This document shows, piece by piece, positions 52,321-60,936 of a stretch of DNA of 64,000 nt. This stretch comes from Arthrobacter sp. StoSoilB22 (GTDB lineage: Bacteria > Actinomycetota > Actinomycetes > Actinomycetales > Micrococcaceae). Each line of letters opens with the position of its first letter. Within the stretch, counting starts at the first letter, position 1. The position numbers and the translations under genes are program-made. The stretch is taken from assembly GCF_019977315.1 (NCBI RefSeq), contig NZ_AP024652.1, positions 1,488,001 to 1,552,000 of the forward strand, written 5' to 3'. Below the pieces are notes generated by a model, which was given only the letters and a program-made list of their open reading frames with translations, was not told where the DNA came from and searched no databases.

Positions 52321-52881
52321 CTATGCAGCAGGGTCCTTGGGTGACTTGGCCCGAACTGCATTCTCAAGAATCGTGAGGCCGGCCTTGACCCACTTTCCCT
52401 TATAAGGCCTATGTCCGGACGTCGCCATTGGGACTATTTGGTCGGCGCGGAAGCCATGCCGAACCAGCTCGGCGGCCAGCTCGTGGACGTTGAATGCATA
52501 GGTAAAGCTCTCGCCAGGCGCGAGCGTCTTGGGAAGCATGACTTGGGTCCCATAACTCTGAGCGGACTGTAGATATGTTCGGTTTGGGAGCTTGAACTTC
52601 ACGCCGTGGACAACCGTCGATCCGACCAGCCCCACGTTGGTGACGTCTAGCGCAACATGCCACTCCTGCCGGTCTGGATCTGGCCCGTAGAGGCTGTTCC
52701 CCAAGAGAGTGAATGAGGTTGCCATGACTTTGAGTCGGGCCTTGTCGCTGTAGCGTGTCTGCATCGTCCAGAGAAGTGTTCCGACTGAGACAATAATTGC
52801 GAGGATGGGGAGAGCCTTCTCCCACCACTCGTCGCCTACAAGTTCCACCTGGACTACTTCAAGAATCATGAATTGATTCAA
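52321..52881 (-). CDS. Hypothetical single-pass membrane protein of the element
   Basis: The 186-residue protein has a membrane segment (KALPILAIIVSVGTLLWTM) near the N-terminus and a beta-rich outer or inner domain (WHVALDVTNVGLVGSTVVHG; LPKTLAPGESFTYAFNVHEL). No family recognised. Opposite strand to the structural genes, as is common for phage cargo (morons). Confidence 0.62.
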   Translation of the reverse strand: MNQFMILEVVQVELVGDEWWEKALPILAIIVSVGTLLWTMQTRYSDKARLKVMATSFTLLGNSLYGPDPDRQEWHVALDVTNVGLVGSTVVHGVKFKLPNRTYLQSAQSYGTQVMLPKTLAPGESFTYAFNVHELAAELVRHGFRADQIVPMATSGHRPYKGKWVKAGLTILENAVRAKSPKDPAA

Positions 52882-52952
52882 TCATCTGGCCAGCCTTTCC
52901 GATGACGGAAGTCTGGAAGCGGTCCAGCTTCCACTCCCATGATGCTAGTCAT

Positions 52953-53993
52953 ATGACGATCACCCCCGAAACGCTCAGGCTCTCTGCCGATGCAAAGGAC
53001 GCGCTACAGCGCATCTCTGACGGCCACCTGACTGCCCTCGTGGCTGCGTGGGTAGGGGTGTGGGACGAACTGGGCCCGGAGTTTGAAACAGCCATTCTGG
53101 AACTGGCTTTGGTGGCCACGGATGGCTCGATCTCCCGCGGGGCTTTGGCGCGTAGCAAGCGCCTCGCGTTAACACTGGAGCTGGCTACCCAGCGCTTGGA
53201 AGAACTCGCAGGCAAAATTGGTGAAACTGTCGGCCCGGACCTGGCGGCAATCGCAGAGGACGGCCGCGCCTCCCAGATCGCCATGATCCAATCCCAATTG
53301 CCGGCCGGGCAGATCAGCATCGTGACAGACCGCCTCAACCCACGATCCGTCGACGCTATGGTCAACAGGACACTCGAGCAGATCCACAAAGACACGCGGC
53401 CCTTGCCGGCGGATGTCGTTCGCCTCATGAAATCTGAGCTCATCAGGGGGATAGCCTTGGGAAATAACCCCCGCAAGACCGCGCAGCGCATCGTAAAACG
53501 AGCTGAGGGACGGTTCAACGGTGGACTTACCAGGGCCATGACGATAGCCCGCACAGAAGTCCTGGACATGCATCGCGTCGGTTCCCAGATGGCTGACAAA
53601 GACAACACCGACATCCTCGACGGCTGGCGATGGCACGCGGCCCTCAATGCCCGGACGTGCCCAAGCTGCTTGGCCAATCACGGCACGATGCATCCAGCAT
53701 CGGAGCCTGGCCCGATTGATCACCACCAAGGCAGGTGTGCTCGGCTTCCGCAGACAAAGTCTTGGGCTGAGCTTGGCTTCACTGGAATGACAGAACCCGT
53801 GGACGCCTTCCCGGATGCCCGTGAATGGTTCGACAACCTGGAGGCAGAATCACAACTGGCGATCATGGGCAAGGAACGCCTGTCTTTGTTGCAGTCCGGA
53901 AAGATCCAGTGGCAGGGCCTGACGACCCGGACTCAAAACGGTCAGTGGCGTGACTCGATGACCGTCACACCTCTTGCCGCTCTTAGGCGCTAA
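52953..53993 (+). CDS. MuF-type phage head morphogenesis protein
   Basis: From the ATG at 52953 (MTITPETLRLSADAKDALQR) there are 346 residues; the frame opens at 52902. A helical N-terminus is followed by the MuF core: RAMTIARTEVLDMHRVGSQM near residue 190, then ALNARTCPSCLANHGTMHP and DHHQGRCARLP with the cysteines and His typical of the family. In phages MuF is a minor head protein, encoded next to the portal; here no portal is present. No usual ribosome site was found before either start. Confidence 0.85.
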   Translation: MTITPETLRLSADAKDALQRISDGHLTALVAAWVGVWDELGPEFETAILELALVATDGSISRGALARSKRLALTLELATQRLEELAGKIGETVGPDLAAIAEDGRASQIAMIQSQLPAGQISIVTDRLNPRSVDAMVNRTLEQIHKDTRPLPADVVRLMKSELIRGIALGNNPRKTAQRIVKRAEGRFNGGLTRAMTIARTEVLDMHRVGSQMADKDNTDILDGWRWHAALNARTCPSCLANHGTMHPASEPGPIDHHQGRCARLPQTKSWAELGFTGMTEPVDAFPDAREWFDNLEAESQLAIMGKERLSLLQSGKIQWQGLTTRTQNGQWRDSMTVTPLAALRR

Positions 53994-54100
53994 TCCGGTG
54001 GGTAAACGGTGGAACAGGAGTAGTCTCCACGCCGATTGCCAAGAATTTCCCGGATAACAAGGCGGCCAAGCGGTGCGACCTTAGAACAGGCCCTTAGCGG
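53993..54100 (+). repeat. 108-bp intergenic module, copy D
   Basis: Begins at the MuF stop codon with CGGTGGGTAAACGGTGGA (53996-54013) and ends TTAGAACAGGCCCTTAGCGG. Same end motifs and length as copies B and C; the middle differs. About 120 bp of unassigned sequence follow before the tape measure start. Confidence 0.75.
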
Positions 54101-54224
54101 ACTCACCTCCTGACCGGTATGGGCCGCCGAATCCCTTCCGTCCCCGGAAGCCCGGAAACCCTGACAACAGGGGCCGACATAGTCTCCAAACAAAACCTTA
54201 AACCGTTTTTTCCAAAGGAGAACC

Positions 54225-57200
54225 ATGTCTGAACGTTCCGTCGTCGTAAGAATCCGAGCTGAAATCGGAGACTTCCGCCGCCAGATGGACCAAGCCGCAG
54301 AGGCCGCGGCCCGTACCGGGCGTGCTGTCTCTGAATCGGGGGACCGAGCCACGACAGGGCTCGGCAAGCTGGTGTCCTCCGCGAAACAGCATGAGCAGTC
54401 ATGGTCCACCGCTGGTAACTCGCTACTAGGCTTCGGTGCCGCCGTGTCTGTAGGCGTTGGCCTGGCCATCGCCAAGTATGCAGAGTTCGACAAGGCCATG
54501 TCAGAGGTCAGGGCAGCCACCCACGCCTCCGCTGGTGACATGGACCAGCTTCGCGGCGCTGCTGTGAAGGCCGGAGCTGACACGTCGTTCTCCGCGAAGG
54601 AAGCTGCGGACGCGATCACGGAACTGGCGAAGGCTGGTGTGTCCACTGCGGACATCCTCAATGGTGGCCTGGACGGTGCACTGTCGCTGGCTGCTGCGGG
54701 TTCCATGGATGTGGCTGGTGCTGCTGAGTTGGCGGCCACGGCCATGACCCAGTTCAAGCTCAAGGGTGATCAGCTCCCCCATGTGGCTGACCTTTTGGCT
54801 GCTGGTGCTGGTAAGGCTCAGGGTTCTGTTGAGGACCTGGGCATGGCACTGAAGCAGGGTGGCCTGGTGGCTTCCGCTACCGGACTGTCTATCGAGGAAA
54901 CCACTGGTGGTCTCGCTGCTTTCGCTTCGGCCGGTCTCATTGGCTCCGATGCTGGTACGTCCTTCAAGACAATGTTGCAGGGTCTCACGCCGAACTCTGC
55001 CGCCGCTGCCAGCAAAATGAACGAACTTGGGATCTCCGCGTACGACTCGCAGGGCCAGTTCATTGGCCTGTCGAAGTTCGCTGGTGTCCTGCAGAACTCC
55101 ATGAAGGACCTCACCCCAGAGGCCCGGTCCGCTGCCATGGAGATCATCTTCGGTTCGGACGCTGTCCGTGCCGCGAACGTTCTGTACGAACAGGGCTCAG
55201 AAGGAATCACCGAATGGACCAACAAGGTCAACGACGCCGGGTTCGCAGCCTCCACGGCCGCGATCAAGCAGGACAACCTTGCAGGTGATCTTGAGAAGCT
55301 TGGTGGTTCCTTCGACACCGTCCTGATCAAGGGCGGGTCCGGGGCAGCCACGGCCTTGCGCGGCATTGTGCAGAGCGCTGAGGACCTTGTTGACGCCATC
55401 GGCGGCATTGACCCCGAAATGCTCAGCCTGATCGCCACCATGGCTGGTGTTGTTGGCGGTGCTGCACTCGTGGGCGGGGCATTCCTTAAGGTAGCCCCGG
55501 CCGCAATCGATACCGTCTCAGCGTTCCGGAACCTCGGAACTGAGGGCGGCAAGATCCCTGGCACGCTCGGCAGAATCGCCAAGGCCGCCGGCGGTGCTGT
55601 GATCGCCTTTGGTGCCCTGCAAGTGGCTGGCAGCATCTTCACTGAGAGCAAGACGAAGAGCACCACGGAATTCGCCAACGCCATGATGAAGGTCTCCGAA
55701 GCTGGGCAGAAAGCCAAGGCTTCGGACCTGGATTCAGTGTTCCAGGGGTATGGCAAAGCCTTTGGTATGGACACTGTGCAGAACGTCAATGGCATGGCTG
55801 ACGCTGTTGCCCGTCTGAATAAGACCGGGTTGAGCGGGCTGCAGGGCTGGGAGAAGGACGTCAATCAGTTCTTCGACGGCTTCACAGGCATGTGGGGTCA
55901 GAAGAGCGAGCTTGGACAGCTCGAAGACCGCCTCAAGAGCTTCGGGGAGACGCTGGGCAACGTCGCTTCCACGGGTGGTGCTGCGTCCGCTGCGAAGTCC
56001 TTCAAGCTCCTGTCCGATGAGTTCGAGCGGAACGGCAAGACCGCGAAGGACGCCCTGGATAAGATGCCCGGTTACCGGGACGCTCTTATGCAAATTGGGC
56101 AGGCGGCCGGTGTTTCGCTGGAACCGCATGAGTTGCTGGAACTTGCTGTAGGTAAGATCCCTGACCGGATGGCGGCTGCCACTGCGTCACAGGAGCAGAA
56201 CGCCAAGGCTGCTGAGGTGCAGGCCCAAGCCACGGAGGAAGCGAAAGAACGCCTCAATGATCTGGGCCTATCCGCTCTGGGAGCCATCGAGTCACTATCC
56301 AAGCTGATGGACAAGATGTTCGCGGCTGGCCTTGCAACCCTTTCCGCACGGGACGCCGAGTCCGCCTATCAGCTTGCCTTGGACGAACTGAAGGCGAAGA
56401 TCGATGAAGTCAACGCATCCCAGACGGCTGGTAACGCGGTTTTGGATGCTGCGACTGGAAGTTTCGATCTGACTTCAGAGGCCGGCCGTGCGGCCAGTGC
56501 CGTGTTTGGTGACGTGGCTCAGAAAGCCATCTCAACAACAGAGGCCATGGCGAATAACGGCGCGACCCAAGCTGACCTGCAAAGCAAGCTTGGCAGTACC
56601 TATCAGTCCCTGTATGACACGGCACGGGCCTTCGGCGCCTCTGAAGCGAAGGCTGATGATCTGGCCCGTGCAGCGTTGGGCATCCCCAAGGATGTTCCCA
56701 TCGCGACGGCGATTCAGAACTACGCCGATTCCATGGCGAAGCTCAACGGCGTCAAGACCGCGGCTGATGCTTTGGACGGCAAGGTGTCAACGGTCACGAT
56801 CAACACGATTGAGCGAATCCAGCGGAACTACGAGTCGAATATCAATCCTGGCGCGGTGCCTAATGGTGGTCCGGAGCAGGTTCTGGGTAACGCTACGGGT
56901 GGCCGGATTAGTGATCTGCCTGGGTTCAGGTCTGGTGGCCGTGTCCCGTTTCCTCGACCTTCTGACATGTCGAAAGACAACGTGCTTGGTCTTGTGAACG
57001 GGAAACCGGTTGGTTTGCAGGGTCAGGAGTGGATCATCAACGGGGTCCAGTCGGACCGCAACGATCACTGGTTGAGGGCTGTGAACGATGGCCTGAACCT
57101 GGATGACGTCTTCACCGCTTATCAGGCGCCGTCGAAGTCCATGGCCGCCGGCTATGGTTCAGCCCTCTCTTACAGCGGTGCTGGTGCTCAGTCTGCCGGG

Positions 57201-57344
57201 CTGGGCACGTCCGTAAATATTGGGGACACCCACGTTCAGGTCTTGCTCGACGGCCAGGAACTGCGCAACACAATCCGTGTCGTTGCCGGCACCGTCGTAT
57301 CTGATGCCGACGCGAACGCACGACGCTACCGGAAAGGCCGCTAA
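54225..57344 (+). CDS. Phage tail tape measure protein
   Basis: The 1039-residue protein starts after AAAGGAGAACC. It has the TMP family N-terminal domain (FDKAMSEVRAATHASAGDMD; AADAITELAKAGVSTADILN; GSMDVAGAAELAATAMTQFK), membrane-like helices (LIATMAGVVGGAALVGGAFL), a long helical part, and the usual RRYRKGR-type end (DANARRYRKGR). It sets tail length in siphophages. It is intact but has no tail tube, chaperone or tip genes beside it. Confidence 0.93.
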   Translation: MSERSVVVRIRAEIGDFRRQMDQAAEAAARTGRAVSESGDRATTGLGKLVSSAKQHEQSWSTAGNSLLGFGAAVSVGVGLAIAKYAEFDKAMSEVRAATHASAGDMDQLRGAAVKAGADTSFSAKEAADAITELAKAGVSTADILNGGLDGALSLAAAGSMDVAGAAELAATAMTQFKLKGDQLPHVADLLAAGAGKAQGSVEDLGMALKQGGLVASATGLSIEETTGGLAAFASAGLIGSDAGTSFKTMLQGLTPNSAAAASKMNELGISAYDSQGQFIGLSKFAGVLQNSMKDLTPEARSAAMEIIFGSDAVRAANVLYEQGSEGITEWTNKVNDAGFAASTAAIKQDNLAGDLEKLGGSFDTVLIKGGSGAATALRGIVQSAEDLVDAIGGIDPEMLSLIATMAGVVGGAALVGGAFLKVAPAAIDTVSAFRNLGTEGGKIPGTLGRIAKAAGGAVIAFGALQVAGSIFTESKTKSTTEFANAMMKVSEAGQKAKASDLDSVFQGYGKAFGMDTVQNVNGMADAVARLNKTGLSGLQGWEKDVNQFFDGFTGMWGQKSELGQLEDRLKSFGETLGNVASTGGAASAAKSFKLLSDEFERNGKTAKDALDKMPGYRDALMQIGQAAGVSLEPHELLELAVGKIPDRMAAATASQEQNAKAAEVQAQATEEAKERLNDLGLSALGAIESLSKLMDKMFAAGLATLSARDAESAYQLALDELKAKIDEVNASQTAGNAVLDAATGSFDLTSEAGRAASAVFGDVAQKAISTTEAMANNGATQADLQSKLGSTYQSLYDTARAFGASEAKADDLARAALGIPKDVPIATAIQNYADSMAKLNGVKTAADALDGKVSTVTINTIERIQRNYESNINPGAVPNGGPEQVLGNATGGRISDLPGFRSGGRVPFPRPSDMSKDNVLGLVNGKPVGLQGQEWIINGVQSDRNDHWLRAVNDGLNLDDVFTAYQAPSKSMAAGYGSALSYSGAGAQSAGLGTSVNIGDTHVQVLLDGQELRNTIRVVAGTVVSDADANARRYRKGR

Positions 57345-57361
57345 CGGCTAGGCGGGCCTCT

Positions 57362-57676
57362 GTGGGGAACATGAGGGATATGAGGGAGGGAATGTTGGGT
57401 AACCTCACCCAAGCAGTAGTAAATGCGCAGGCATGGGAGTTGAAGTGGGTAGGTTCTCAAACCATGACGCCCAATGAAACTCAACGCGGGGATGCAACCG
57501 TGGCGCAGGTGGCCGAGTACCTGCAGTATCACCCAGTCACTGTCCGCACCATGGCCCGTTCGGGGGAGTTCCCAAACGCCTACAAGTCCGGGAGCGGGAA
57601 ACGGAACTCACCACTGCGGATTCCCTGGGCCGACGTTGACCGCTGGCGGGAACGCCAGCCACGAGCCAGCCGATGA
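57362..57676 (+). CDS. Second excisionase-like HTH protein
   Basis: An Xis/MerR-type HTH lies in the C-terminal half: DATVAQVAEYLQYHPVTVRT, then FPNAYKSGSGKRNSPLRIPW and DVDRWRERQ. The start is unclear: GTG 57362 or ATG at 57371, 57380, 57392 or 57464; homology only needs the last. It is 150 bp from attR, an unusual place for Xis when the integrase is at the other end, though in the circular excised form it would lie near the integrase. Confidence 0.72.
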   Translation: MGNMRDMREGMLGNLTQAVVNAQAWELKWVGSQTMTPNETQRGDATVAQVAEYLQYHPVTVRTMARSGEFPNAYKSGSGKRNSPLRIPWADVDRWRERQPRASR

Positions 57677-57689
57677 CAGCAGCTAACCG

Positions 57690-57707
57690 CCCACCACTTA
57701 CCCACCG
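57690..57707 (-). repeat. 18-bp double-GGTGG motif, copy E
   Basis: On the minus strand it reads CGGTGGGTAAGTGGTGGG. It lies 117 bp left of the attR core. No matching right end of the 109-bp module was found beside it. The rest of the gap 57708-57824 has only short ATGACG repeats. Confidence 0.65.
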
Positions 57708-57824
57708 GAAACAACGATTTGCAACGATATCTAACGAGTATTCAGGGGAGGGGGATTGGCTCATGTTCCCCGAGTTCTAGAGCATGACGGGTGATGACGA
57801 ATGACGACGAAATCAGCCGTCTGC

Positions 57825-57864
57825 TAATCCTAAGGTCCTCGGTTCAAGTCCGAGTAGCCCTACA
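57825..57864 (+). other. attR: 40-bp attachment repeat
   Basis: Identical to 41522-41561, here without the 5' half of the tRNA, so it is the displaced original tRNA 3' end. Confidence 0.95.
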
Positions 57865-57874
57865 TTTCATGCAG

Positions 57875-57910
57875 GAGCCGTGGCCGATGATCCATCGTCG
57901 GCCACGGCTC
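57875..57910. terminator. Original tRNA terminator, now beyond attR
   Basis: GAGCCGTGGCCGA (57875-57887) pairs with TCGGCCACGGCTC (57898-57910) around a 10-base loop. It can also end the minus-strand helicase transcript, whose stop is at 57917. Confidence 0.85.
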
Positions 57911-57916
57911 TTGCTG

Positions 57917-60694
57917 TCACTGGTCGCTAAGAGCGGCTGACAACTCGTGGCGAAGGCGTGCTTCCTCGCCACTGCCCGTGGTGGGCAAACGCACGAGGCG
58001 GATCTTGTGGGCGCGGCAGATGGCGTCTTTGAGTGCATCCCGCGCGCGCTGCATCGGATTGTTCTCATGGAACGCATAACCATCCACCTCAACGGCAAGA
58101 ACGGGAATGTTGCTGATGCGGTTGTAGACCACAAAGTCCAAAGTTGCGCGGTTTTGGACGTAGGAATGCTGGTCGGGCGTGAGCATCGACAGGTCCGGCA
58201 GCAGGCTCCTCAGCACGACCTGCGGAGCTATGGCCAAGTCGCTGAAAGGCTCATCCCCGATCAGTTCAGTCAGCAGCGTCCATACGATGTTTTCCGAGGG
58301 GAACTGTGAGGTGCCCCGGACCCTGCTGGCAAAGGGCCTCAAAAGAGTCGAATACTCCGTGTACAAGAGGTCGAAGACAGACAACACACTGCTGTCAAAA
58401 ACACCATCGTCCGGGTTTCGGTATCGGATGAAGTGAACCAGATCCCGAAGGTGGCGACTTGTTGGAAGCATCTCATGGTTGGTTACCAGCACGAACCGCT
58501 TCACTGCGCGGGAAACTGCGACATTGACCAAATGGGGGTCGTCCACAAAGCCAATGCCAGATTGCCCGCTGTTCGTTTCGTCCAGGACAGTGCTCATGAT
58601 GATTACGGACTTTTGCCGCCCCTGAAACTTGTGGACTGTATCGGCCTGGATGTTATTGAGCAGTGCCTCTGTGACCTTGTCCACTTGCCGCCGATAGGGT
58701 GTGACCACGCCGATGTCGTGGTCAGGAATGCCTGAACAGAACTGGTCGAGTACTTCCTTGGCAATGACGTCTGCCTCGCGCTGGTTGGTTCGGCCACCAC
58801 TGAGGTGCTGACGCATGTGGTTCCCGGCAGCAGTACGGACTACGACGAGAGGCCGGCGGCCCTCAGCGTCGCCGGTGGTATAGGGAACGAGTTGCCCGCC
58901 GTAGAACTTCCTGTTGCAATAGTCGATGATCGCAGGATCGCACCGGTAGTGCTCCCGGAGCATGGTGCGCGGAAGGTCGGCCCCGAATTGCCCGATCATC
59001 GAGGACAGAATGTTGTGCAGCGTGTAATCGACGTTTGGTGACGGTGCTTTCAAGGCGTTCCTTGAGGCTTTTTCGTCGGTGATGTGTTGGAGCTGCTGCA
59101 GGTCGCCCACAACGATGACGTTCCGGGCACATGAGAGCGCCAGACCGGCAGCGAGCAGATCAACCTGGGACGCTTCGTCGATGATCAAGTAATCCAGGAG
59201 CGTTCCCGTGGGAACGTTTCTTCGCAAGGAGTGGCAGGTGCTGAGTACTACCGGATAGTCGGAGGTGAATTCTGCGAAGGCAGTCTTGTAACTGCTTTCC
59301 GTGTAGGTCCTTCTCCGCTTCCGGGCATATCGAAGATGGAGTGCCGCGTCGAGCCGTTGCCTGGAGGCCAGCTGATGGTCCTCTTCCAGAGCCGGGTAGT
59401 CCTCGGCAGCCAGAATCTCATTCCCTCTATCAATGAGGCGCCCCAGCTCTGCGATTTTCTTATGGTAATAGGCGCCCTGCAGACCCAGGACAACATCAGT
59501 GTCGCTGCTGTTCGCTTTGCCCAGTGCCCCGTATCGCAGTCGAAGTCCCATGCGTCTGAAGAACCTGCGCAGCGGACCCTCATCCTGAGGGACGGAGGAC
59601 GTCTCGGCCAGAAATTCGAGGATGCGGCGGGACGAGCCGGGCAGGGTCGGTACTGCGCTCAGTCCATCGGAGTCAGGGTGGGTCGCGTGAAGGAAGAAAT
59701 GGCGCCTCTCGAGTTTGAACGCTTCCAACTCCTGCTTCCACTGCGCCAGCTGCAGGGCCGTCTCCTGTAAGCCGCGCAAGCGTTTGTCGAGGGCAGCTAC
59801 CTGCTCCGCTGGAGGCGCTTCGTGGCGGGGTCTGCTGAGGAAGCGATCGACATCGGCATTTCTGCTTTCCTGACGGGCGAAGAATTCGTCCATTTTCTCC
59901 TTGCGTCGAAGGTCCGCCACGATGTAGCCCACACCTTCTTGCACGAGTTTGTCGCGAACATTCTCAACTGCGGCGTTATTGAAGGAGACGACTCCAACCG
60001 TCTTGCCCGGAACGGCGACAATGTTGGCGACGACGTTGAGTATGGTTTGCGTCTTTCCTGTTCCGGGCGGACCGTCGATCACGGAGATTCGGTGGCTGAA
60101 GCCCTTCAGCAGGGCCTCACGTTGGCTGATGTTAGAGGGGAAGGGCAGGATGGGGTGCTGTTGATCCTGCCCTGCGGAATCAATGGACTGACCCTGGAGG
60201 TAAAGTTCCAGCGCGCTTCCTTTCGGGATGTTCCGAAAATTCTCATACTGCCGGCGGAGTGGGTCATCCTCCCGCAGCTTCGACGACACATCCCGCCAGT
60301 AATCAAGGACTGCTTGGGCCTTTAGTTCTTCATCGGACGGCCGGGCGATGGCTATCTCAGTGTCCTGACAACTTTGATACCCGATTCCCGAACCAGCCGC
60401 GTGAAAAACACGCCACCATGTTCCCTGGGGCGACTCGAAGCGGAGAACCTCTGTAACGCCGTCAAGCAGCCTGCCCCGAATGGTCACCGTGTCCTGGCGC
60501 CCAAGGTTTGTCGACGCCGGATTCCGCAGGATGATGACGTTTTCCGCTGAGTACTTGTAGCTCTTTCCGGAACCAAAGGTCAGCCGCACGAAGGCGCCGT
60601 CGGCACGGTACTCCACCACCTCAGAGGTCTTGTCATCAAGACCTTTGTGGTGGCGGCTACGGACCAGAATCGCCTCGCGTCGTGGATTGATCAT
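57917..60694 (-). CDS. SF1 (Upf1/DNA2-like) helicase with C-terminal PD-(D/E)XK/DUF2726-like nuclease; candidate defence gene
   Basis: From the ATG at 60694 (MINPRREAILVRSRHHKGLD), preceded by GGGGGACTTTCCG, there are 925 residues; the frame extends to 60793 (958 residues). An N-terminal domain of unknown type (to about 190) is followed by helicase motifs: Q-motif region and Walker A DGPPGTGKTQT, Walker B LIIDEASQVD, motif III VVGDLQQLQHI, HKFQGRQKSVII and motif VI VNVAVSRAVKRFVLV. The last 120 residues read ATLDFVVYNR then VLAVEVDGYAFHENNPMQRA, the DUF2726/Vsr-like nuclease pattern. The gene stands alone next to an integration hotspot. Confidence 0.83.
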   Translation of the reverse strand: MINPRREAILVRSRHHKGLDDKTSEVVEYRADGAFVRLTFGSGKSYKYSAENVIILRNPASTNLGRQDTVTIRGRLLDGVTEVLRFESPQGTWWRVFHAAGSGIGYQSCQDTEIAIARPSDEELKAQAVLDYWRDVSSKLREDDPLRRQYENFRNIPKGSALELYLQGQSIDSAGQDQQHPILPFPSNISQREALLKGFSHRISVIDGPPGTGKTQTILNVVANIVAVPGKTVGVVSFNNAAVENVRDKLVQEGVGYIVADLRRKEKMDEFFARQESRNADVDRFLSRPRHEAPPAEQVAALDKRLRGLQETALQLAQWKQELEAFKLERRHFFLHATHPDSDGLSAVPTLPGSSRRILEFLAETSSVPQDEGPLRRFFRRMGLRLRYGALGKANSSDTDVVLGLQGAYYHKKIAELGRLIDRGNEILAAEDYPALEEDHQLASRQRLDAALHLRYARKRRRTYTESSYKTAFAEFTSDYPVVLSTCHSLRRNVPTGTLLDYLIIDEASQVDLLAAGLALSCARNVIVVGDLQQLQHITDEKASRNALKAPSPNVDYTLHNILSSMIGQFGADLPRTMLREHYRCDPAIIDYCNRKFYGGQLVPYTTGDAEGRRPLVVVRTAAGNHMRQHLSGGRTNQREADVIAKEVLDQFCSGIPDHDIGVVTPYRRQVDKVTEALLNNIQADTVHKFQGRQKSVIIMSTVLDETNSGQSGIGFVDDPHLVNVAVSRAVKRFVLVTNHEMLPTSRHLRDLVHFIRYRNPDDGVFDSSVLSVFDLLYTEYSTLLRPFASRVRGTSQFPSENIVWTLLTELIGDEPFSDLAIAPQVVLRSLLPDLSMLTPDQHSYVQNRATLDFVVYNRISNIPVLAVEVDGYAFHENNPMQRARDALKDAICRAHKIRLVRLPTTGSGEEARLRHELSAALSDQ

Positions 60695-60819
60695 CGGAAA
60701 GTCCCCCAGTTGAGTGCGGCGCATCACAACCGACGTTACAGAACGGTCGCGTGGGAACAGTGCATTGGTGACCGGGAATGGGATGCCCTCCATTGCGGGG
60801 ACCGTAGAACGTGCGGTAT

Positions 60820-60835
60820 GTTACTGAGCAGTAAC
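60820..60835. promoter_or_regulatory. TetR-like operator upstream of acyl-CoA dehydrogenase
   Basis: GTTACTG-AG-CAGTAAC is a palindrome with 7-bp arms, 102 bp before the acyl-CoA dehydrogenase start. TetR-type regulators of fatty-acid genes use sites like this. The regulator gene is not in the window. Confidence 0.6.
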
Positions 60836-60936
60836 TTACTACCTGCCGGTACCTTGGCTGCACCGTTTCCCATCGAGGCTGTGCAGTTCTTCCGGACCTG
60901 ATGTGGTCGCAGGCGACCACCCTTGAAGGAGCGAAT

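Larger units (their letters stand above)
41522..57864. mobile_element. 16.3-kb integrated phage-like element (satellite or decayed prophage)
   Basis: Bounded by 40-bp attL/attR. From the left: hypothetical gene, integrase (frameshifted), XRE repressor, operators, excisionase-like gene, replication protein with in-gene iterons, small genes, terminase-small-like pseudogene, HTH protein, three hypothetical genes, HTH-ImmA/IrrE and PIN pair, cargo including a lipoprotein, MuF-type protein, tape measure protein, second excisionase-like gene. Genes for the large terminase, portal, major capsid, tail tube and lysis are missing. Both attachment sites are intact, so excision would be possible if a working integrase is supplied. 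Confidence 0.9.

Noticed and set aside
57770..57812. Short ATGACG repeats left of attR considered as integrase arm sites
   Set aside because: The copies are too short and irregular to call; the double-GGTGG motif is a better candidate.
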